Assembly (NCBI RefSeq): GCF_018919385.1
Contig: NZ_JAHLMF010000001.1
Coordinates: forward strand, 372,001-436,000
Source of the DNA: Geomonas diazotrophica
Lineage (GTDB): Bacteria > Desulfobacterota > Desulfuromonadia > Geobacterales > Geobacteraceae
Direction of reading: 5' to 3'
Length of the DNA stretch: 64,000 bases
Below the pieces are notes generated by a model, which was given only the letters and a program-made list of their open reading frames with translations, was not told the origin of the DNA and searched no databases. Positions 26,995-36,888 of the stretch are shown piece after piece (position 1 is the first letter of the stretch; every line of letters starts with the position of its first letter). Made by a program: the position numbers and the translations under genes.

Positions 26995-29484
26995 TTACTC
27001 CTTGAAAAGCACTTCCAGCTTCTCCAGCCGCACCTCTTTGAGGGCGTCGGCGGGGACGCCGAGGATGGCGCTGGCGAACTCGAGCAGCTTGCCGCGCCCC
27101 GCAACCATCTCCAGGGTCCGCCCTTCGACCTTCAGTTCGGCCAGTTCGTGACGCAGGTCGAACTCGGTCGACTTCCCCTTCTTCTCGCGCTTGACCGGCG
27201 ACGACTCCAGGGCGAGGAAGGCAGCCGCCTTCGCCTCCAGGTCGCACGCCAGCTCCTCGGGGAGGGTCACGCGGTAGCGCACCTTGTCCATGATGACGGA
27301 CAGCGCCGGCGCCCGCAGCGCGATCTCCTGGGCCTCCAGCACCCGCACCCCCCCAGGGAGGGTCGCGTTCAGCGCTTCCTGCAGCTGGGCTGCCGTATAT
27401 CCGGCATCGACCTCGAAATCCATGTACTCGGCATAGGATTCGATGCCGACGGAGAGCGCGGTGGCAAAGGAAAACTTCGGGTGGGGATGGAACCCCTGCG
27501 AAAAGCGGATCGGGATGCCGGAGCGCCCCACCGCCCTGGTGAACAGGGTCAACATCTCCAGGTGGCTCAGAAACCGCATCCGCCCAACCTTCTCGAAACG
27601 GATCCGGATCCTCTGCGCCTCTTCGGTCGTCTCCGGTACCGCCGCCTGGCTGGCGTAGGTGCCAAAGGGAACCGGCTCGTTTAGTCGCAGCTTTATTTCC
27701 TTGAAATCGCAGACACCGCAGCCGGTGCAGCGATCGAAGCGGCAGTCGGGGGTGGGGGCGCCGACGAGCGATGCCTCGCGCTCCTTGAGCAGGAATGGCT
27801 TGGTCACGCCGCAATCGATGTGGTCCCAGGGGAGCACCTCGTCCAGCTCGCGGCGCCTCAGGTAGAAGCTCGCGTCAATACCGGAGTTCTCGAAGGCCTG
27901 CACCCATTTCAGGCGGTCGAAATGTTCCCACCAGCCGTCGAAACGGCAGCCCAGGCGATGCGCCTCGATCAGGAGCTTCGAAAGCCTGCGGTCGCCGCGG
28001 GCGAAGACACCTTCCATGCCGGAAAGAGAGGCATCCTGCCACTTCATGATCAGCTTCTTTTTCTTGAGGGCGTCGCGCAGGTAGCGCTGCTTCTCGACGA
28101 TCTCGGCTTCGCTGATCTGCGGCTCCCACTGAAACGGGGTGTGCGGCTTGGGGACGAAGCTCGAAACCGAGACGTTCACGTCGCCGCCGTTGCCGGCAAA
28201 CTTCCCCTGCCGCTTCACTTCGCGGGAGAGTTCCACGATGCCGTCCACGTCTTCCATGGTTTCCGTGGGGAGGCCGATCATGAAATAGAGCTTGATCAGT
28301 CGCCAGCCGTTGCCGTAGACCGAGCGGGCGTTTTCCAGCAGCGCCTCTTCGGTGATCCCCTTGTTGATCACGCTCCTGAGCCGCTCGCTCCCCGCCTCGG
28401 GGGCCAGGGTGAAGCCGGTCTTGCGCACGCGGCGGATCTCCTCCGCCATCTCGTCGCTCAGGCTCCCGACCCGCATAGAGGGTAGGGAGACCGCTTTTTT
28501 CTGGGCCGAGTAGCGGTCCATGAGCCCCTTGAGCAGCGGGGTGAGGCAGCCGTAATCGCCGGTGGAGAGGGAGAGGAGTGAAATCTCGTCGTACCCCGTG
28601 TTGTGCAGCGCTTCTTCCATGATCTCGAAGATCCGCTCGGGGCTGCGCTCGCGCACAGGCCGATAAATATACCCTGCCTGGCAGAACCTGCAACCTCTCG
28701 TGCAACCACGGGAAATTTCAACGCTCACCCGATCGTGCACCGTCTTCAGGAACGGGACGATGGGCGAGGTCGGATAATAGGCGGTCTCCAGGTCGGCGAC
28801 AAAGCGCCTGCGCACGCCCTGACACCACTCCTTCACCGGGGTGATGGCCGCGACCCTGCCGTCGTCGTGATAGCTCACCTCGAACAGGGAGGGGACGTAG
28901 ACCCCTTCGATCCGGGCGAGGCGCTCCAGGAGTTCCGCCTTGGCAACCCCCTGCTCCTTCGCCGTCCGCACGCAGTCGGCAAGCTCAATCACCGCCTCCT
29001 CGCCGTCGCCGATCAGGAAGGCATCGAAGAAGTCGGCCAGGGGCTCCGGGTTATAGGCGCAGGGGCCGCCCGCGATGACGAGCGGATACCCCTCGGGCCT
29101 GTCGCAGGCAAGCAGCGGGATCCCGGAGAGATCCAGCATGTTCAGGATGTTGGTGTAGGAAAGCTCGTACTGCAGGGTGAAACCGAGAATGTCGGCGTCG
29201 GCCAAAGGAGTACCGGCTTCCAGCGTGACCAGGGGCTTCGCCTCGGCGCGCAGCGACTCCTCGAGGTCGGGCCACGGCGCGTAGGCGCGCTCGGGCATGA
29301 CCCACGGCACCTCTTTCAGGACACCGTACAGGACCTGCAGCCCGAGATGACTCATTCCTATCTCATATACGTCAGGGAACGCGAGCACAAAGCGGAGCGC
29401 CCCTTCCCGGTCGGCAACTGTTCCCATCTCCCCACCCATGTAACGGGCGGGTTTTTCCACTGACAAAAGTATGTTATTGCTCAA
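26995..29484 (-). CDS. Fused radical SAM (TIGR03960-type) / DUF2344 protein
   Basis: 829 residues. N-terminal cobalamin-binding-like domain (1-190), then a radical SAM core with CTRGCRFCQAGYIYRP near residue 255 (CxxxCxxC), a CRFDRCTGCGVCDFK cysteine motif near 600, and a C-terminal DUF2344 domain (about 625-829; RIRFEKVGRMRFLSHLEM). In many bacteria these are two genes beside rng; here they are one. Substrate unknown; an RNA or ribosome-linked modification is suggested by its common pairing with RNase G. Start is TTG at 29484 after a GGGGGA site. Confidence 0.88.
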   Translation of the reverse strand: MSNNILLSVEKPARYMGGEMGTVADREGALRFVLAFPDVYEIGMSHLGLQVLYGVLKEVPWVMPERAYAPWPDLEESLRAEAKPLVTLEAGTPLADADILGFTLQYELSYTNILNMLDLSGIPLLACDRPEGYPLVIAGGPCAYNPEPLADFFDAFLIGDGEEAVIELADCVRTAKEQGVAKAELLERLARIEGVYVPSLFEVSYHDDGRVAAITPVKEWCQGVRRRFVADLETAYYPTSPIVPFLKTVHDRVSVEISRGCTRGCRFCQAGYIYRPVRERSPERIFEIMEEALHNTGYDEISLLSLSTGDYGCLTPLLKGLMDRYSAQKKAVSLPSMRVGSLSDEMAEEIRRVRKTGFTLAPEAGSERLRSVINKGITEEALLENARSVYGNGWRLIKLYFMIGLPTETMEDVDGIVELSREVKRQGKFAGNGGDVNVSVSSFVPKPHTPFQWEPQISEAEIVEKQRYLRDALKKKKLIMKWQDASLSGMEGVFARGDRRLSKLLIEAHRLGCRFDGWWEHFDRLKWVQAFENSGIDASFYLRRRELDEVLPWDHIDCGVTKPFLLKEREASLVGAPTPDCRFDRCTGCGVCDFKEIKLRLNEPVPFGTYASQAAVPETTEEAQRIRIRFEKVGRMRFLSHLEMLTLFTRAVGRSGIPIRFSQGFHPHPKFSFATALSVGIESYAEYMDFEVDAGYTAAQLQEALNATLPGGVRVLEAQEIALRAPALSVIMDKVRYRVTLPEELACDLEAKAAAFLALESSPVKREKKGKSTEFDLRHELAELKVEGRTLEMVAGRGKLLEFASAILGVPADALKEVRLEKLEVLFKE

Positions 29485-29691
29485 AAATCCCCCAGATAGC
29501 CCGGCTCAGCCGTGACCGGACATAATAACAAAATATTCGAAGCGCTGGCAAGCAATATACCCTCGGCATCGGCACGGTTCACCACAAAGTATACCGCATT
29601 TGCGGTACTCATTGGAGCATATGCGGCGGCGCTTTCATGAGAGCCCGGGTCCCTCCTGGGGTCGCCTCACGTTTTTTCCAGTGTTTACGGT

Positions 29692-29720
29692 TATAATGAG
29701 AGATTGGCACGCAACCTGCT
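29692..29720 (+). promoter_or_regulatory. Overlapping sigma-70 (-10) and sigma-54 promoter motifs before the Ala/Lys-rich gene
   Basis: TTGGCACGCAACCTGCT (29704-29720) fits the sigma-54 consensus (GG at -24, GC at -12, correct spacing) at most positions. Just upstream is a perfect TATAAT (29692-29697) with a weak -35. Either could start a transcript 30-58 bases before the ATG at 29762. Confidence 0.5.
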
Positions 29721-29761
29721 CTATGCCAGACACCAACCCATTTTGTACAAGGAGAATTACC

Positions 29762-30001
29762 ATGAAAAAAGTTCTGTCCTCCGTAGTTGCTGCTCTCGTT
29801 GCTGTTGCTTTCGCTGGTGTTGTTTTCGCTGCTGACGCTGCTCCGGCTGCTGCTCCGGCTGCAGAGGCTAAGAAAGAAGAGAAAGCTCCGGCTAAGAAAG
29901 CTGCTCCGAAGAAGAAAAAAGCTGCTAAGAAAGCCGCTGCTAAGAAAGAAGAGAAGAAAGAAGCTGCTCCGGCCGCTCCGGCTGCTCCGGCTGCAAAGTA
30001 A
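29762..30001 (+). CDS. Small exported Ala/Lys-rich low-complexity protein
   Basis: 79 residues. A Sec signal peptide (about 1-23, cleaved near VVFA-AD) is followed by a tail made almost only of Ala, Lys, Pro and Glu, with KKAAPKKKKAAKKAAAKK in the middle and PAAPAAPAA at the end, resembling histone H1-like tails but secreted. About 28 of 32 alanine codons are GCT and none is GCG, and all prolines are CCG, unlike the GCC/GCG-rich neighbours, as in very highly expressed genes. AGGAGAATTACC gives a good ribosome site; the gene has its own promoter and terminator. A periplasmic or surface polycation role is inferred. Confidence 0.8.
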   Translation: MKKVLSSVVAALVAVAFAGVVFAADAAPAAAPAAEAKKEEKAPAKKAAPKKKKAAKKAAAKKEEKKEAAPAAPAAPAAK

Positions 30002-30026
30002 TTTCCCCTTAACGGGTAATTGCGAA

Positions 30027-30060
30027 AGGCCGCATCTCACGATGCGGCCTTTTTTATTTC
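30027..30060 (+). terminator. Terminator of the Ala/Lys-rich gene
   Basis: Perfect 10-bp stem AGGCCGCATC/GATGCGGCCT (30027-30050) with a 4-base loop and then TTTTTATTTC. Confidence 0.9.
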
Positions 30061-30095
30061 TGCCCAGAAAAAGGGCGCCAGCCCGTACCCTCTCC

Positions 30096-30145
30096 CATAG
30101 CAGCGCCCTCACCCCAGTCCCTCTCCCGGAGGGCGAGGGGACAGG
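30096..30145. repeat. CCCTCTCCC-type repeat
   Basis: CACCCCAGTCCCTCTCCCGG followed by AGGGCGAGGGG, preceded by CCCTCTCCCATAGCAGCGCC. Same family as the nuo-gap repeats, lying between two terminators. Confidence 0.55.
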
Positions 30146-30180
30146 ATGTCGCCCGCTCCGCGCTTCGTTGCTGCGGGCAT

Positions 30181-30230
30181 AAAAAAAGATCCAAGGGTTC
30201 CGGTCGCGGAACAGGCCTTGGATCTTTTTT
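30181..30230 (-). terminator. Bidirectional terminator after the TIGR04073 genes
   Basis: AAAAAAGATCCAAGG and CCTTGGATCTTTTTT flank a GC-rich loop; T runs are present on both strands. Confidence 0.85.
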
Positions 30231-30259
30231 GCATTAATGGGAAGCGTTGCCGGGTCCGC

Positions 30260-30634
30260 CTACTCCTTCTGCCAGGCGTAGGCCGGATCGAGGTACGGAT
30301 CGTAGAAACCGGGATAGGCCAGGAAGAATGTGGCCGTCTCACCGACACCCGATGCGGTACGTACCAGCGTCATCCCTATCCCTTTTATGGGACCAACGGT
30401 TACACACTTGGCGGCTCCTTCTTCCTTGCAGGTGAGATAGATCTGCTTCGGCAACTCCAGCCACCCGGTCGCTATATTGGCAACACCCCGGACCAGCTTG
30501 TTGGCCATGCCGTCCACCACCTCTTGCGGGGAGGCCGTATCCACGGTGCGGGTATCGGCCGCATGTCCCTTCTCTGCCGTCAGGACCAGCGCCAGCGCCA
30601 GTATGGCCAAGAAAACAAACCTCTTCTGCATCAT
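30260..30634 (-). CDS. TIGR04073-type exosortase-associated small protein, copy B
   Basis: 124 residues. Signal peptide (about 1-26), then KLVRGVANIATGWLELPKQIY and GPIKGIGMTLVRTASGV, the TIGR04073 signature reported near exosortase/PEP-CTERM systems, and an aromatic C-terminus FYDPYLDPAYAW. Function unknown; exported. Its ATG starts directly after the stop of the paralogous gene upstream, so the two are co-translated. A second ATG three bases in is better spaced from GGGAGAG. Confidence 0.8.
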   Translation of the reverse strand: MMQKRFVFLAILALALVLTAEKGHAADTRTVDTASPQEVVDGMANKLVRGVANIATGWLELPKQIYLTCKEEGAAKCVTVGPIKGIGMTLVRTASGVGETATFFLAYPGFYDPYLDPAYAWQKE

Positions 30635-31045
30635 CTACTCTCCCTTGGCTGGAACAGGTTGAGCCTCACTCTGGCCTCTCGGTTCGACCCGTTTTTCTTC
30701 CCAACCTTCCCAGACGAACTCGGGGGTGATCATGGAGTCGTAATAGCCGGGCTGGGGCACCGCGAAAAAGACGGTCTCGGTCAGGCCGGTCAACAAGCGG
30801 TAGAAGGCCATTCCCACGCCCTTCAGCGGCCCGACCACGTAGCCGATACCGCCGCGGTCACGTACCATCAGGTAGGACTGCTTGGGCACCTCGACCAGCG
30901 AGGTCGCCGTATTGGTCACCCCTCGAACCAGCTTGAACGCCATCTTCTCGGCAATTGCCTCCGGCTGCTGACCTTCCAAAGCAAACGAAGACGTGGCAAA
31001 AACCATGAGCAACAACAGGGATAACAAGGTCGCCTTGGTACGCAT
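30635..31045 (-). CDS. TIGR04073-type exosortase-associated small protein, copy A
   Basis: 136 residues. Signal peptide (about 1-23), KLVRGVTNTATSLVEVPKQS and GPLKGVGMAFYRLLTGLTE match the same family as the next gene, with a charged Pro-rich C-terminal tail. The start at 31045 follows AAAAAGGAG; the upstream in-frame codon at 31096 lies in the promoter region. First gene of a two-gene operon and most likely an ancient tandem duplicate of its neighbour, since the two share pattern rather than close identity. No exosortase or PEP-CTERM gene is in the window. Confidence 0.8.
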   Translation of the reverse strand: MRTKATLLSLLLLMVFATSSFALEGQQPEAIAEKMAFKLVRGVTNTATSLVEVPKQSYLMVRDRGGIGYVVGPLKGVGMAFYRLLTGLTETVFFAVPQPGYYDSMITPEFVWEGWEEKRVEPRGQSEAQPVPAKGE

Positions 31046-31086
31046 GTCGACTCCTTTTTGAGCTACATGTCGGTAAATGCTATGTT

Positions 31087-31115
31087 CTTGTAACATAGAT
31101 GGCTTTCATTGGCAA
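31087..31115 (-). promoter_or_regulatory. Probable promoter of the TIGR04073 pair
   Basis: On the minus strand TTGCCA (31115-31110), a 17-base spacer and TACAAG (31092-31087), 41 bases upstream of the start. Confidence 0.4.
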
Positions 31116-31151
31116 GATGGCACTACCTCTATCATTGTAGAGATCAATAAC

Positions 31152-31187
31152 AAAAAAGGCGCGGTTGCGAAACCGCGCCTTTTCTCT
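31152..31187 (-). terminator. Terminator after the 2-Cys peroxiredoxin gene
   Basis: AAAAGGCGCGGTT (31154-31166) and AACCGCGCCTTTT (31171-31183), perfect 13-base arms with T runs on both strands. Confidence 0.85.
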
Positions 31188-31211
31188 ATTCAAACTGTGG
31201 GTGGATGCTTC

Positions 31212-31814
31212 TTATTTGCCGTGCTTCTTGGCGAGATATTCTGCGACGCCGGCGGTAGAAGCCTTCATAGAATCCTCACCTTCCTGCCAGTTGGCCGGGC
31301 AGACTTCGCCGCCATGGGTCTCGACGAACTGAAGCGCATCCAGCATCCTGAGGGCCTCACCGACGCTGCGCCCCAGCGGTAGGTCGTTGATGACGGTATG
31401 GCGCACCACGCCCTTGGTGTCGATCAGGAACAGCCCGCGCAGCGCAACCGACTCGTTCAGCAGGATGCCGTAGCTCCTGGCGATGGACTTGTCGAGGTCC
31501 TCGACCAGCGGGTACTGGACGTTGCCGATGCCGCCGTTTTCCACCGTAGTGTTCTTCCAGGCCAAGTGGGTGAACCTGGAGTCTACGGAAACCCCGATCA
31601 CCTCGCAATTCTTCTCTTTGAATTCCGCCACCCTCTTGTTGAAGGCGAGGATCTCGGAGGGGCAGACGAAGGTGAAGTCGAGCGGGTAGAAAAAGAGGAC
31701 GACGTACTTGCCGCGATATTTGGACAGAGTGAGCTCTGCGAAGGAGTTATCGGGCAGTACCGCCTGTGCCGTGAAATCGGGGGCTTCCTTAGTTACCAAG
31801 GTAGTAAGACTCAT
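31212..31814 (-). CDS. Typical 2-Cys peroxiredoxin (AhpC/Prx1 class)
   Basis: 200 residues, usual length. Peroxidatic C51 in FYPLDFTFVCPSE and resolving C172 in GGEVCPANW. Reduces hydrogen peroxide and organic peroxides in the cytoplasm using thioredoxin or AhpF-type partners; no ahpF is present nearby. The start at 31814 follows AAAGGAGAAC; an upstream codon at 31859 falls in the promoter. A TTGACA-17-TACAGT promoter precedes it, with a small palindrome across the spacer and -10. Confidence 0.95.
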   Translation of the reverse strand: MSLTTLVTKEAPDFTAQAVLPDNSFAELTLSKYRGKYVVLFFYPLDFTFVCPSEILAFNKRVAEFKEKNCEVIGVSVDSRFTHLAWKNTTVENGGIGNVQYPLVEDLDKSIARSYGILLNESVALRGLFLIDTKGVVRHTVINDLPLGRSVGEALRMLDALQFVETHGGEVCPANWQEGEDSMKASTAGVAEYLAKKHGK

Positions 31815-31858
31815 AGGTGCTGTTCTCCTTTCGGCTGATTGGGATTCTAATGGGAGCA

Positions 31859-31887
31859 ACTGTACCAGTGGTCCAATCCCCTGTCAA
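31859..31887 (-). promoter_or_regulatory. Promoter of the 2-Cys peroxiredoxin gene with palindrome
   Basis: On the minus strand TTGACA (31887-31882), a 17-base spacer and TACAGT (31864-31859). The palindrome ACCAGTGGT (31864-31872 on plus) covers the spacer/-10 edge and could be an operator. Confidence 0.6.
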
Positions 31888-31961
31888 TCAAAAAAGATCA
31901 AAAGCGTCCTATTTGTCCTTTGTGCCTTGAGGAAGGTCCGATTTCATCCTACGACGGACCT

Positions 31962-32735
31962 CTAACGCTCCACGATTTCTCCGCGGATACTGATGGTTAC
32001 CTCGCGGAAGGGGATCTCCATCCCCGAAGCAGCCAAGGCCTGGCGCGCCGCCATCACGATGCCGCCGCAACAGGGGACCTCCATCCTGAGTACGGTGATC
32101 CCCTTGATGCCGGAGACGCGGAACAGTTCGGTCAGCTTGGTCAGGTACGCGTTGTTGTCATCGAGCTTGGGGCAACCGACCACCACCGCCTTGCCCGCGA
32201 GGAAATCCTGGTGGTAGTTGGCATAGGCGAAGGGCACGCAGTCCGCGGTGATGAGCAGTTCGGCATCCTTGAAATACGGGGCGGTTACCGGCACCAGGTG
32301 CAACTGCACCGGCCACTGCGCCAGCTGGCTCTGCACCGAACCCGGTGCGGGCGCCGCCGCGGACGGCGCCGGCGCGAAGCTCTGAACGCGAGAGCCCGGG
32401 CATCCGCCACCGCCGTGACCATGACCATGACCATGACCATGACCACCACCGTGACCACCACCGTGGCCATGACCGTGCCCGGCAGGGGCTCCGCCCTGGG
32501 CGCCGAGATGCTTCTCTACGGCAATTTCGTCGAATTCGTCCGCTTCACGCTCTATGATGGTGATCGCATCCTGGGGGCACTCTCCCAGGCAGGCCCCCAG
32601 GCCATCGCACAGGTTGTCTGCGGCGATCTGGGCCTTGCCATCCACAATCTTGATGGCGCCTTCCGCGCAGGAAGGGACGCAGAGCCCGCAGCCGTCGCAC
32701 TTGTCCTGGTCGATATGCACAATTTTCCTGATCAT
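31962..32735 (-). CDS. Iron-sulfur protein with ferredoxin head and His/Gly-rich linker
   Basis: 257 residues. Residues 1-60 form a ferredoxin-like head with C13-x2-C16-x2-C19-x3-C23 and a second Cys set C43, C49, C53. Residues 86-111 are a run of His and Gly with a few Ala, encoded by hexamer repeats, likely to bind metal. The C-terminal domain (about 140-257) has conserved-looking cysteines in ITADCVPFAY, VVVGCPKLDD and VPCCGG. No family name is certain; similar ferredoxin-plus-GCPKLDD proteins occur in anaerobes. An electron-transfer or metal-handling role is inferred. No partner genes are adjacent. Confidence 0.7.
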   Translation of the reverse strand: MIRKIVHIDQDKCDGCGLCVPSCAEGAIKIVDGKAQIAADNLCDGLGACLGECPQDAITIIEREADEFDEIAVEKHLGAQGGAPAGHGHGHGGGHGGGHGHGHGHGHGGGGCPGSRVQSFAPAPSAAAPAPGSVQSQLAQWPVQLHLVPVTAPYFKDAELLITADCVPFAYANYHQDFLAGKAVVVGCPKLDDNNAYLTKLTELFRVSGIKGITVLRMEVPCCGGIVMAARQALAASGMEIPFREVTISIRGEIVER

Positions 32736-32753
32736 CTTTACCCCCCGAAATCC

Positions 32754-32791
32754 GTTCTAAGTTATACGTTCTATGTTCTATGTTCTAAGTC
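32754..32791. repeat. Short tandem GTTCTA(A/T) repeats
   Basis: GTTCTAAGTTATAC, then GTTCTATGTTCTATGTTCTA and AGTC: about four copies of a GTTCTAWG unit lying 19-56 bases upstream of the iron-sulfur gene, so inside or next to its promoter. Confidence 0.6.
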
Positions 32792-32865
32792 AAAACCGAA
32801 AGACTGTTGTTGTGTTGCTCCGAAGCTCGAAGGTCCTGATTCTAACGTAGAACCTGGAACGTCTT

Positions 32866-33168
32866 CTAGAAAAAGTAGTGCCAGAGTAGATCGAGGCGAC
32901 CGCGCAGCATCAGGTGTTTCCCCGAGTAGGCCATGATCTCGCGGATCTTGGCGCGCTGCACCTTCCCGTAGCAGTGCACGTGACAGTGCTTGCAAGTCGG
33001 CTTGGGGTCGAGAGGGCATTTCTCCCGCTTCAGCTTGGCATAGGCCAAAAGCTCCGAGCAATCCTCACAGAGCACTCCCTTCTGGCTCTTGTGCTTGCCG
33101 CGGCAGTAGCAGCCGATGAAGGTTTCCAGTACCCTGATGTCTTTTTCCTGCTTCTGCGTCTTTTCCAT
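32866..33168 (-). CDS. YgbA-like protein, nitrous oxide-stimulated promoter family
   Basis: About 100 residues, cysteine-rich, with CYCRGKH, LCEDCSELLAYA, KCPLDPKPTCKHCHVHCYG and IREIMAYSGKHLMLRG. This layout matches the YgbA family (PF11756), whose E. coli member is NsrR-controlled and helps growth under nitrosative stress. The start is uncertain: 33168 is preceded by a weak GGTGGCG; 33180 is also in frame. Single gene, divergent from pcnB. Confidence 0.8.
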   Translation of the reverse strand: MEKTQKQEKDIRVLETFIGCYCRGKHKSQKGVLCEDCSELLAYAKLKREKCPLDPKPTCKHCHVHCYGKVQRAKIREIMAYSGKHLMLRGRLDLLWHYFF

Positions 33169-33273
33169 GATCGCCACCATAACAGAAGCAATCCAGTTTC
33201 GTCATGACCAAAGTCAATTAAATTGACTCCGCACCCTTTGCCTTTGCTGCGGATTTATGCTAATTTTCCGCGA

Positions 33274-34716
33274 ATGAACACTAACATGGAAAAAGTCATC
33301 ATCCCGCGCGCGGAGCACTCGATCTCCCGCTCCGTACTGAGCCCCAACGGCGTCAAGGTGCTCTACAAGCTCCGGGAGCACGGCTTCATCGCCTACCTGG
33401 TGGGCGGCGGCGTCAGGGACCTGCTCCTGGGGCGCGAGCCCAAGGACTTCGACGTCGTCACCGATGCAACCCCCAACCAGCTCAAGAAGCTGTTCCGCAA
33501 CTGCCGCCTGATCGGCCGACGCTTCCGCCTGGCCCACATCCACTTCCACGACGAAATCATCGAGGTCGCCACCTTCCGCTCCACCGTCGATGCCGCGGAG
33601 GCATCCCTCGAGGAAGCCGCCGAGGCCTTGCCCGAGGAGCTCGTCGAGGCTCCTCCCGAGGCAGAGCAGCTTGAAGAGGAGCGCGACAGGAGAAGGCGCC
33701 GGCACCACCACGGTCCTCCCATCCTGAAGAGCGAGGACGGCATGGTGCTCAGGGACAACGTCTTCGGCACCCCTGAAGAGGACGCGGTGCGGCGCGATTT
33801 CACCGTCAACGCCCTGTTCTACAACATCGCCGACTTCTCCATCATCGATCACGTGGGGGGGATGGAGGATCTCAAAAACGGGCTGATCCGCACCATCGGC
33901 GACCCCATGGTCCGCTTCACCGAGGACCCGGTGCGCATGATCCGCGCGATCCGGTTCGCCTCCATGCTCGGCTTCAACATCGAGGCCCGGACCGAGGCCG
34001 CCATCGAGGCACTCTGCGGCACCATCAACAAGGCCACGCCGCCGCGCCTTTACGAGGAAGTGCTGAAACTGCTCCTCATGGGGGCCGGCGAGCGGACCTA
34101 CCAGATGATGCGCCACTGCGGGCTGTTCGAGCCGCTCTTCCCGCACTTCGACGCCTGGCTTTCCCGCGAGTCGGATTGCTATCCCCATGTCCGGGTGGGC
34201 AAGGCGCTTGAATGGGCCGACAGCCAGATCGGCCAGGGGATCGCCGTCACCCCGCCGCTGCTGATCGCCCTGATGTTCGGGGAATACCTGGAAGAGAAGG
34301 TGGCGCAGTTTCGCGACGAGGGGCTTCCACCGCAACAGGCAACCGACGCAGCGGTGGCTGCCTTTGCCGGGGAACTCGCGCCGACCGTTTCGGTGCCCAA
34401 CCGGGTGCTGGTTGCGGTGCGCGACATCCTGAACATGCAGCACCGCTTCCAGAAGACCCCTGGCAGGAACGGCCGCGGCGTGCTGGGGCGTCCCGTCTTC
34501 CCGGACGCGTTGCAGTATCTCCGCTTCATGGAGCAGCTCACCCCGCCGAAGAGGTCGCTGGCCGAGTGGTGGGAGCGTTACGCCGTTCAGCAGGCGGAGG
34601 GACTGGAACCCGCGCCGCAACGCGGGAACGAAGCCGCTGCAGCCGACGCAGAGGCGCCCAAGAAGAAGCGGCGCAGGCGGAGGCGGCGCAAAAAGCCCGG
34701 GGGCGCACCCGAATAA
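33274..34716 (+). CDS. pcnB: Poly(A) polymerase I / CCA-adding family nucleotidyltransferase
   Basis: 480 residues. Head domain with LVGGGVRDLLLGREPKDFD (catalytic DxD-type acidic pair in DFDVVTDA) and RRDFTVNALFYNI, then RNA-binding neck/body with RMIRAIRFASMLGFNI. Length and a strongly basic tail (KKKRRRRRRRKK near the end) favour PcnB over CCA transferase. Between ATFRS and GMVLRDNVFG is an insertion of about 50 residues, acidic then RRRRRHHH, where E. coli has about 18. It adds 3' A tails that feed RNA decay. Start at 33274; the frame is open to 33223. Confidence 0.88.
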   Translation: MNTNMEKVIIPRAEHSISRSVLSPNGVKVLYKLREHGFIAYLVGGGVRDLLLGREPKDFDVVTDATPNQLKKLFRNCRLIGRRFRLAHIHFHDEIIEVATFRSTVDAAEASLEEAAEALPEELVEAPPEAEQLEEERDRRRRRHHHGPPILKSEDGMVLRDNVFGTPEEDAVRRDFTVNALFYNIADFSIIDHVGGMEDLKNGLIRTIGDPMVRFTEDPVRMIRAIRFASMLGFNIEARTEAAIEALCGTINKATPPRLYEEVLKLLLMGAGERTYQMMRHCGLFEPLFPHFDAWLSRESDCYPHVRVGKALEWADSQIGQGIAVTPPLLIALMFGEYLEEKVAQFRDEGLPPQQATDAAVAAFAGELAPTVSVPNRVLVAVRDILNMQHRFQKTPGRNGRGVLGRPVFPDALQYLRFMEQLTPPKRSLAEWWERYAVQQAEGLEPAPQRGNEAAAADAEAPKKKRRRRRRRKKPGGAPE

Positions 34717-34789
34717 GCGCAACGCTCCCCCCTCCCTCGACGGGAGGGGGGACAGGGCACCTTTCCGGAATCGTCCTGGCACCGAATAA

Positions 34790-34831
34790 AAGAAGCCCCT
34801 CACCCGTAGCACGGGATCGAGGGGCTTTTTC
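34790..34831. terminator. Bidirectional terminator between pcnB and uvrB
   Basis: AAGCCCCTC (34793-34801) pairs with GAGGGGCTT, then TTTTCG; the A-rich left flank gives a T run on the minus strand. Serves two convergent genes. Confidence 0.8.
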
Positions 34832-34854
34832 GTGACCCAATGTCAACCCAACCG

Positions 34855-36843
<1,989 letters not shown>

Positions 36844-36888
36844 GCGCAGGATATTAACAGGATGAGGTGCGGCTTGGCAACAAGGGGA

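Noticed and set aside
32401-32480. CATGAC hexamer repeats as a CRISPR-like or minisatellite element
   Set aside because: They are in frame and encode the His/Gly linker of the iron-sulfur protein.
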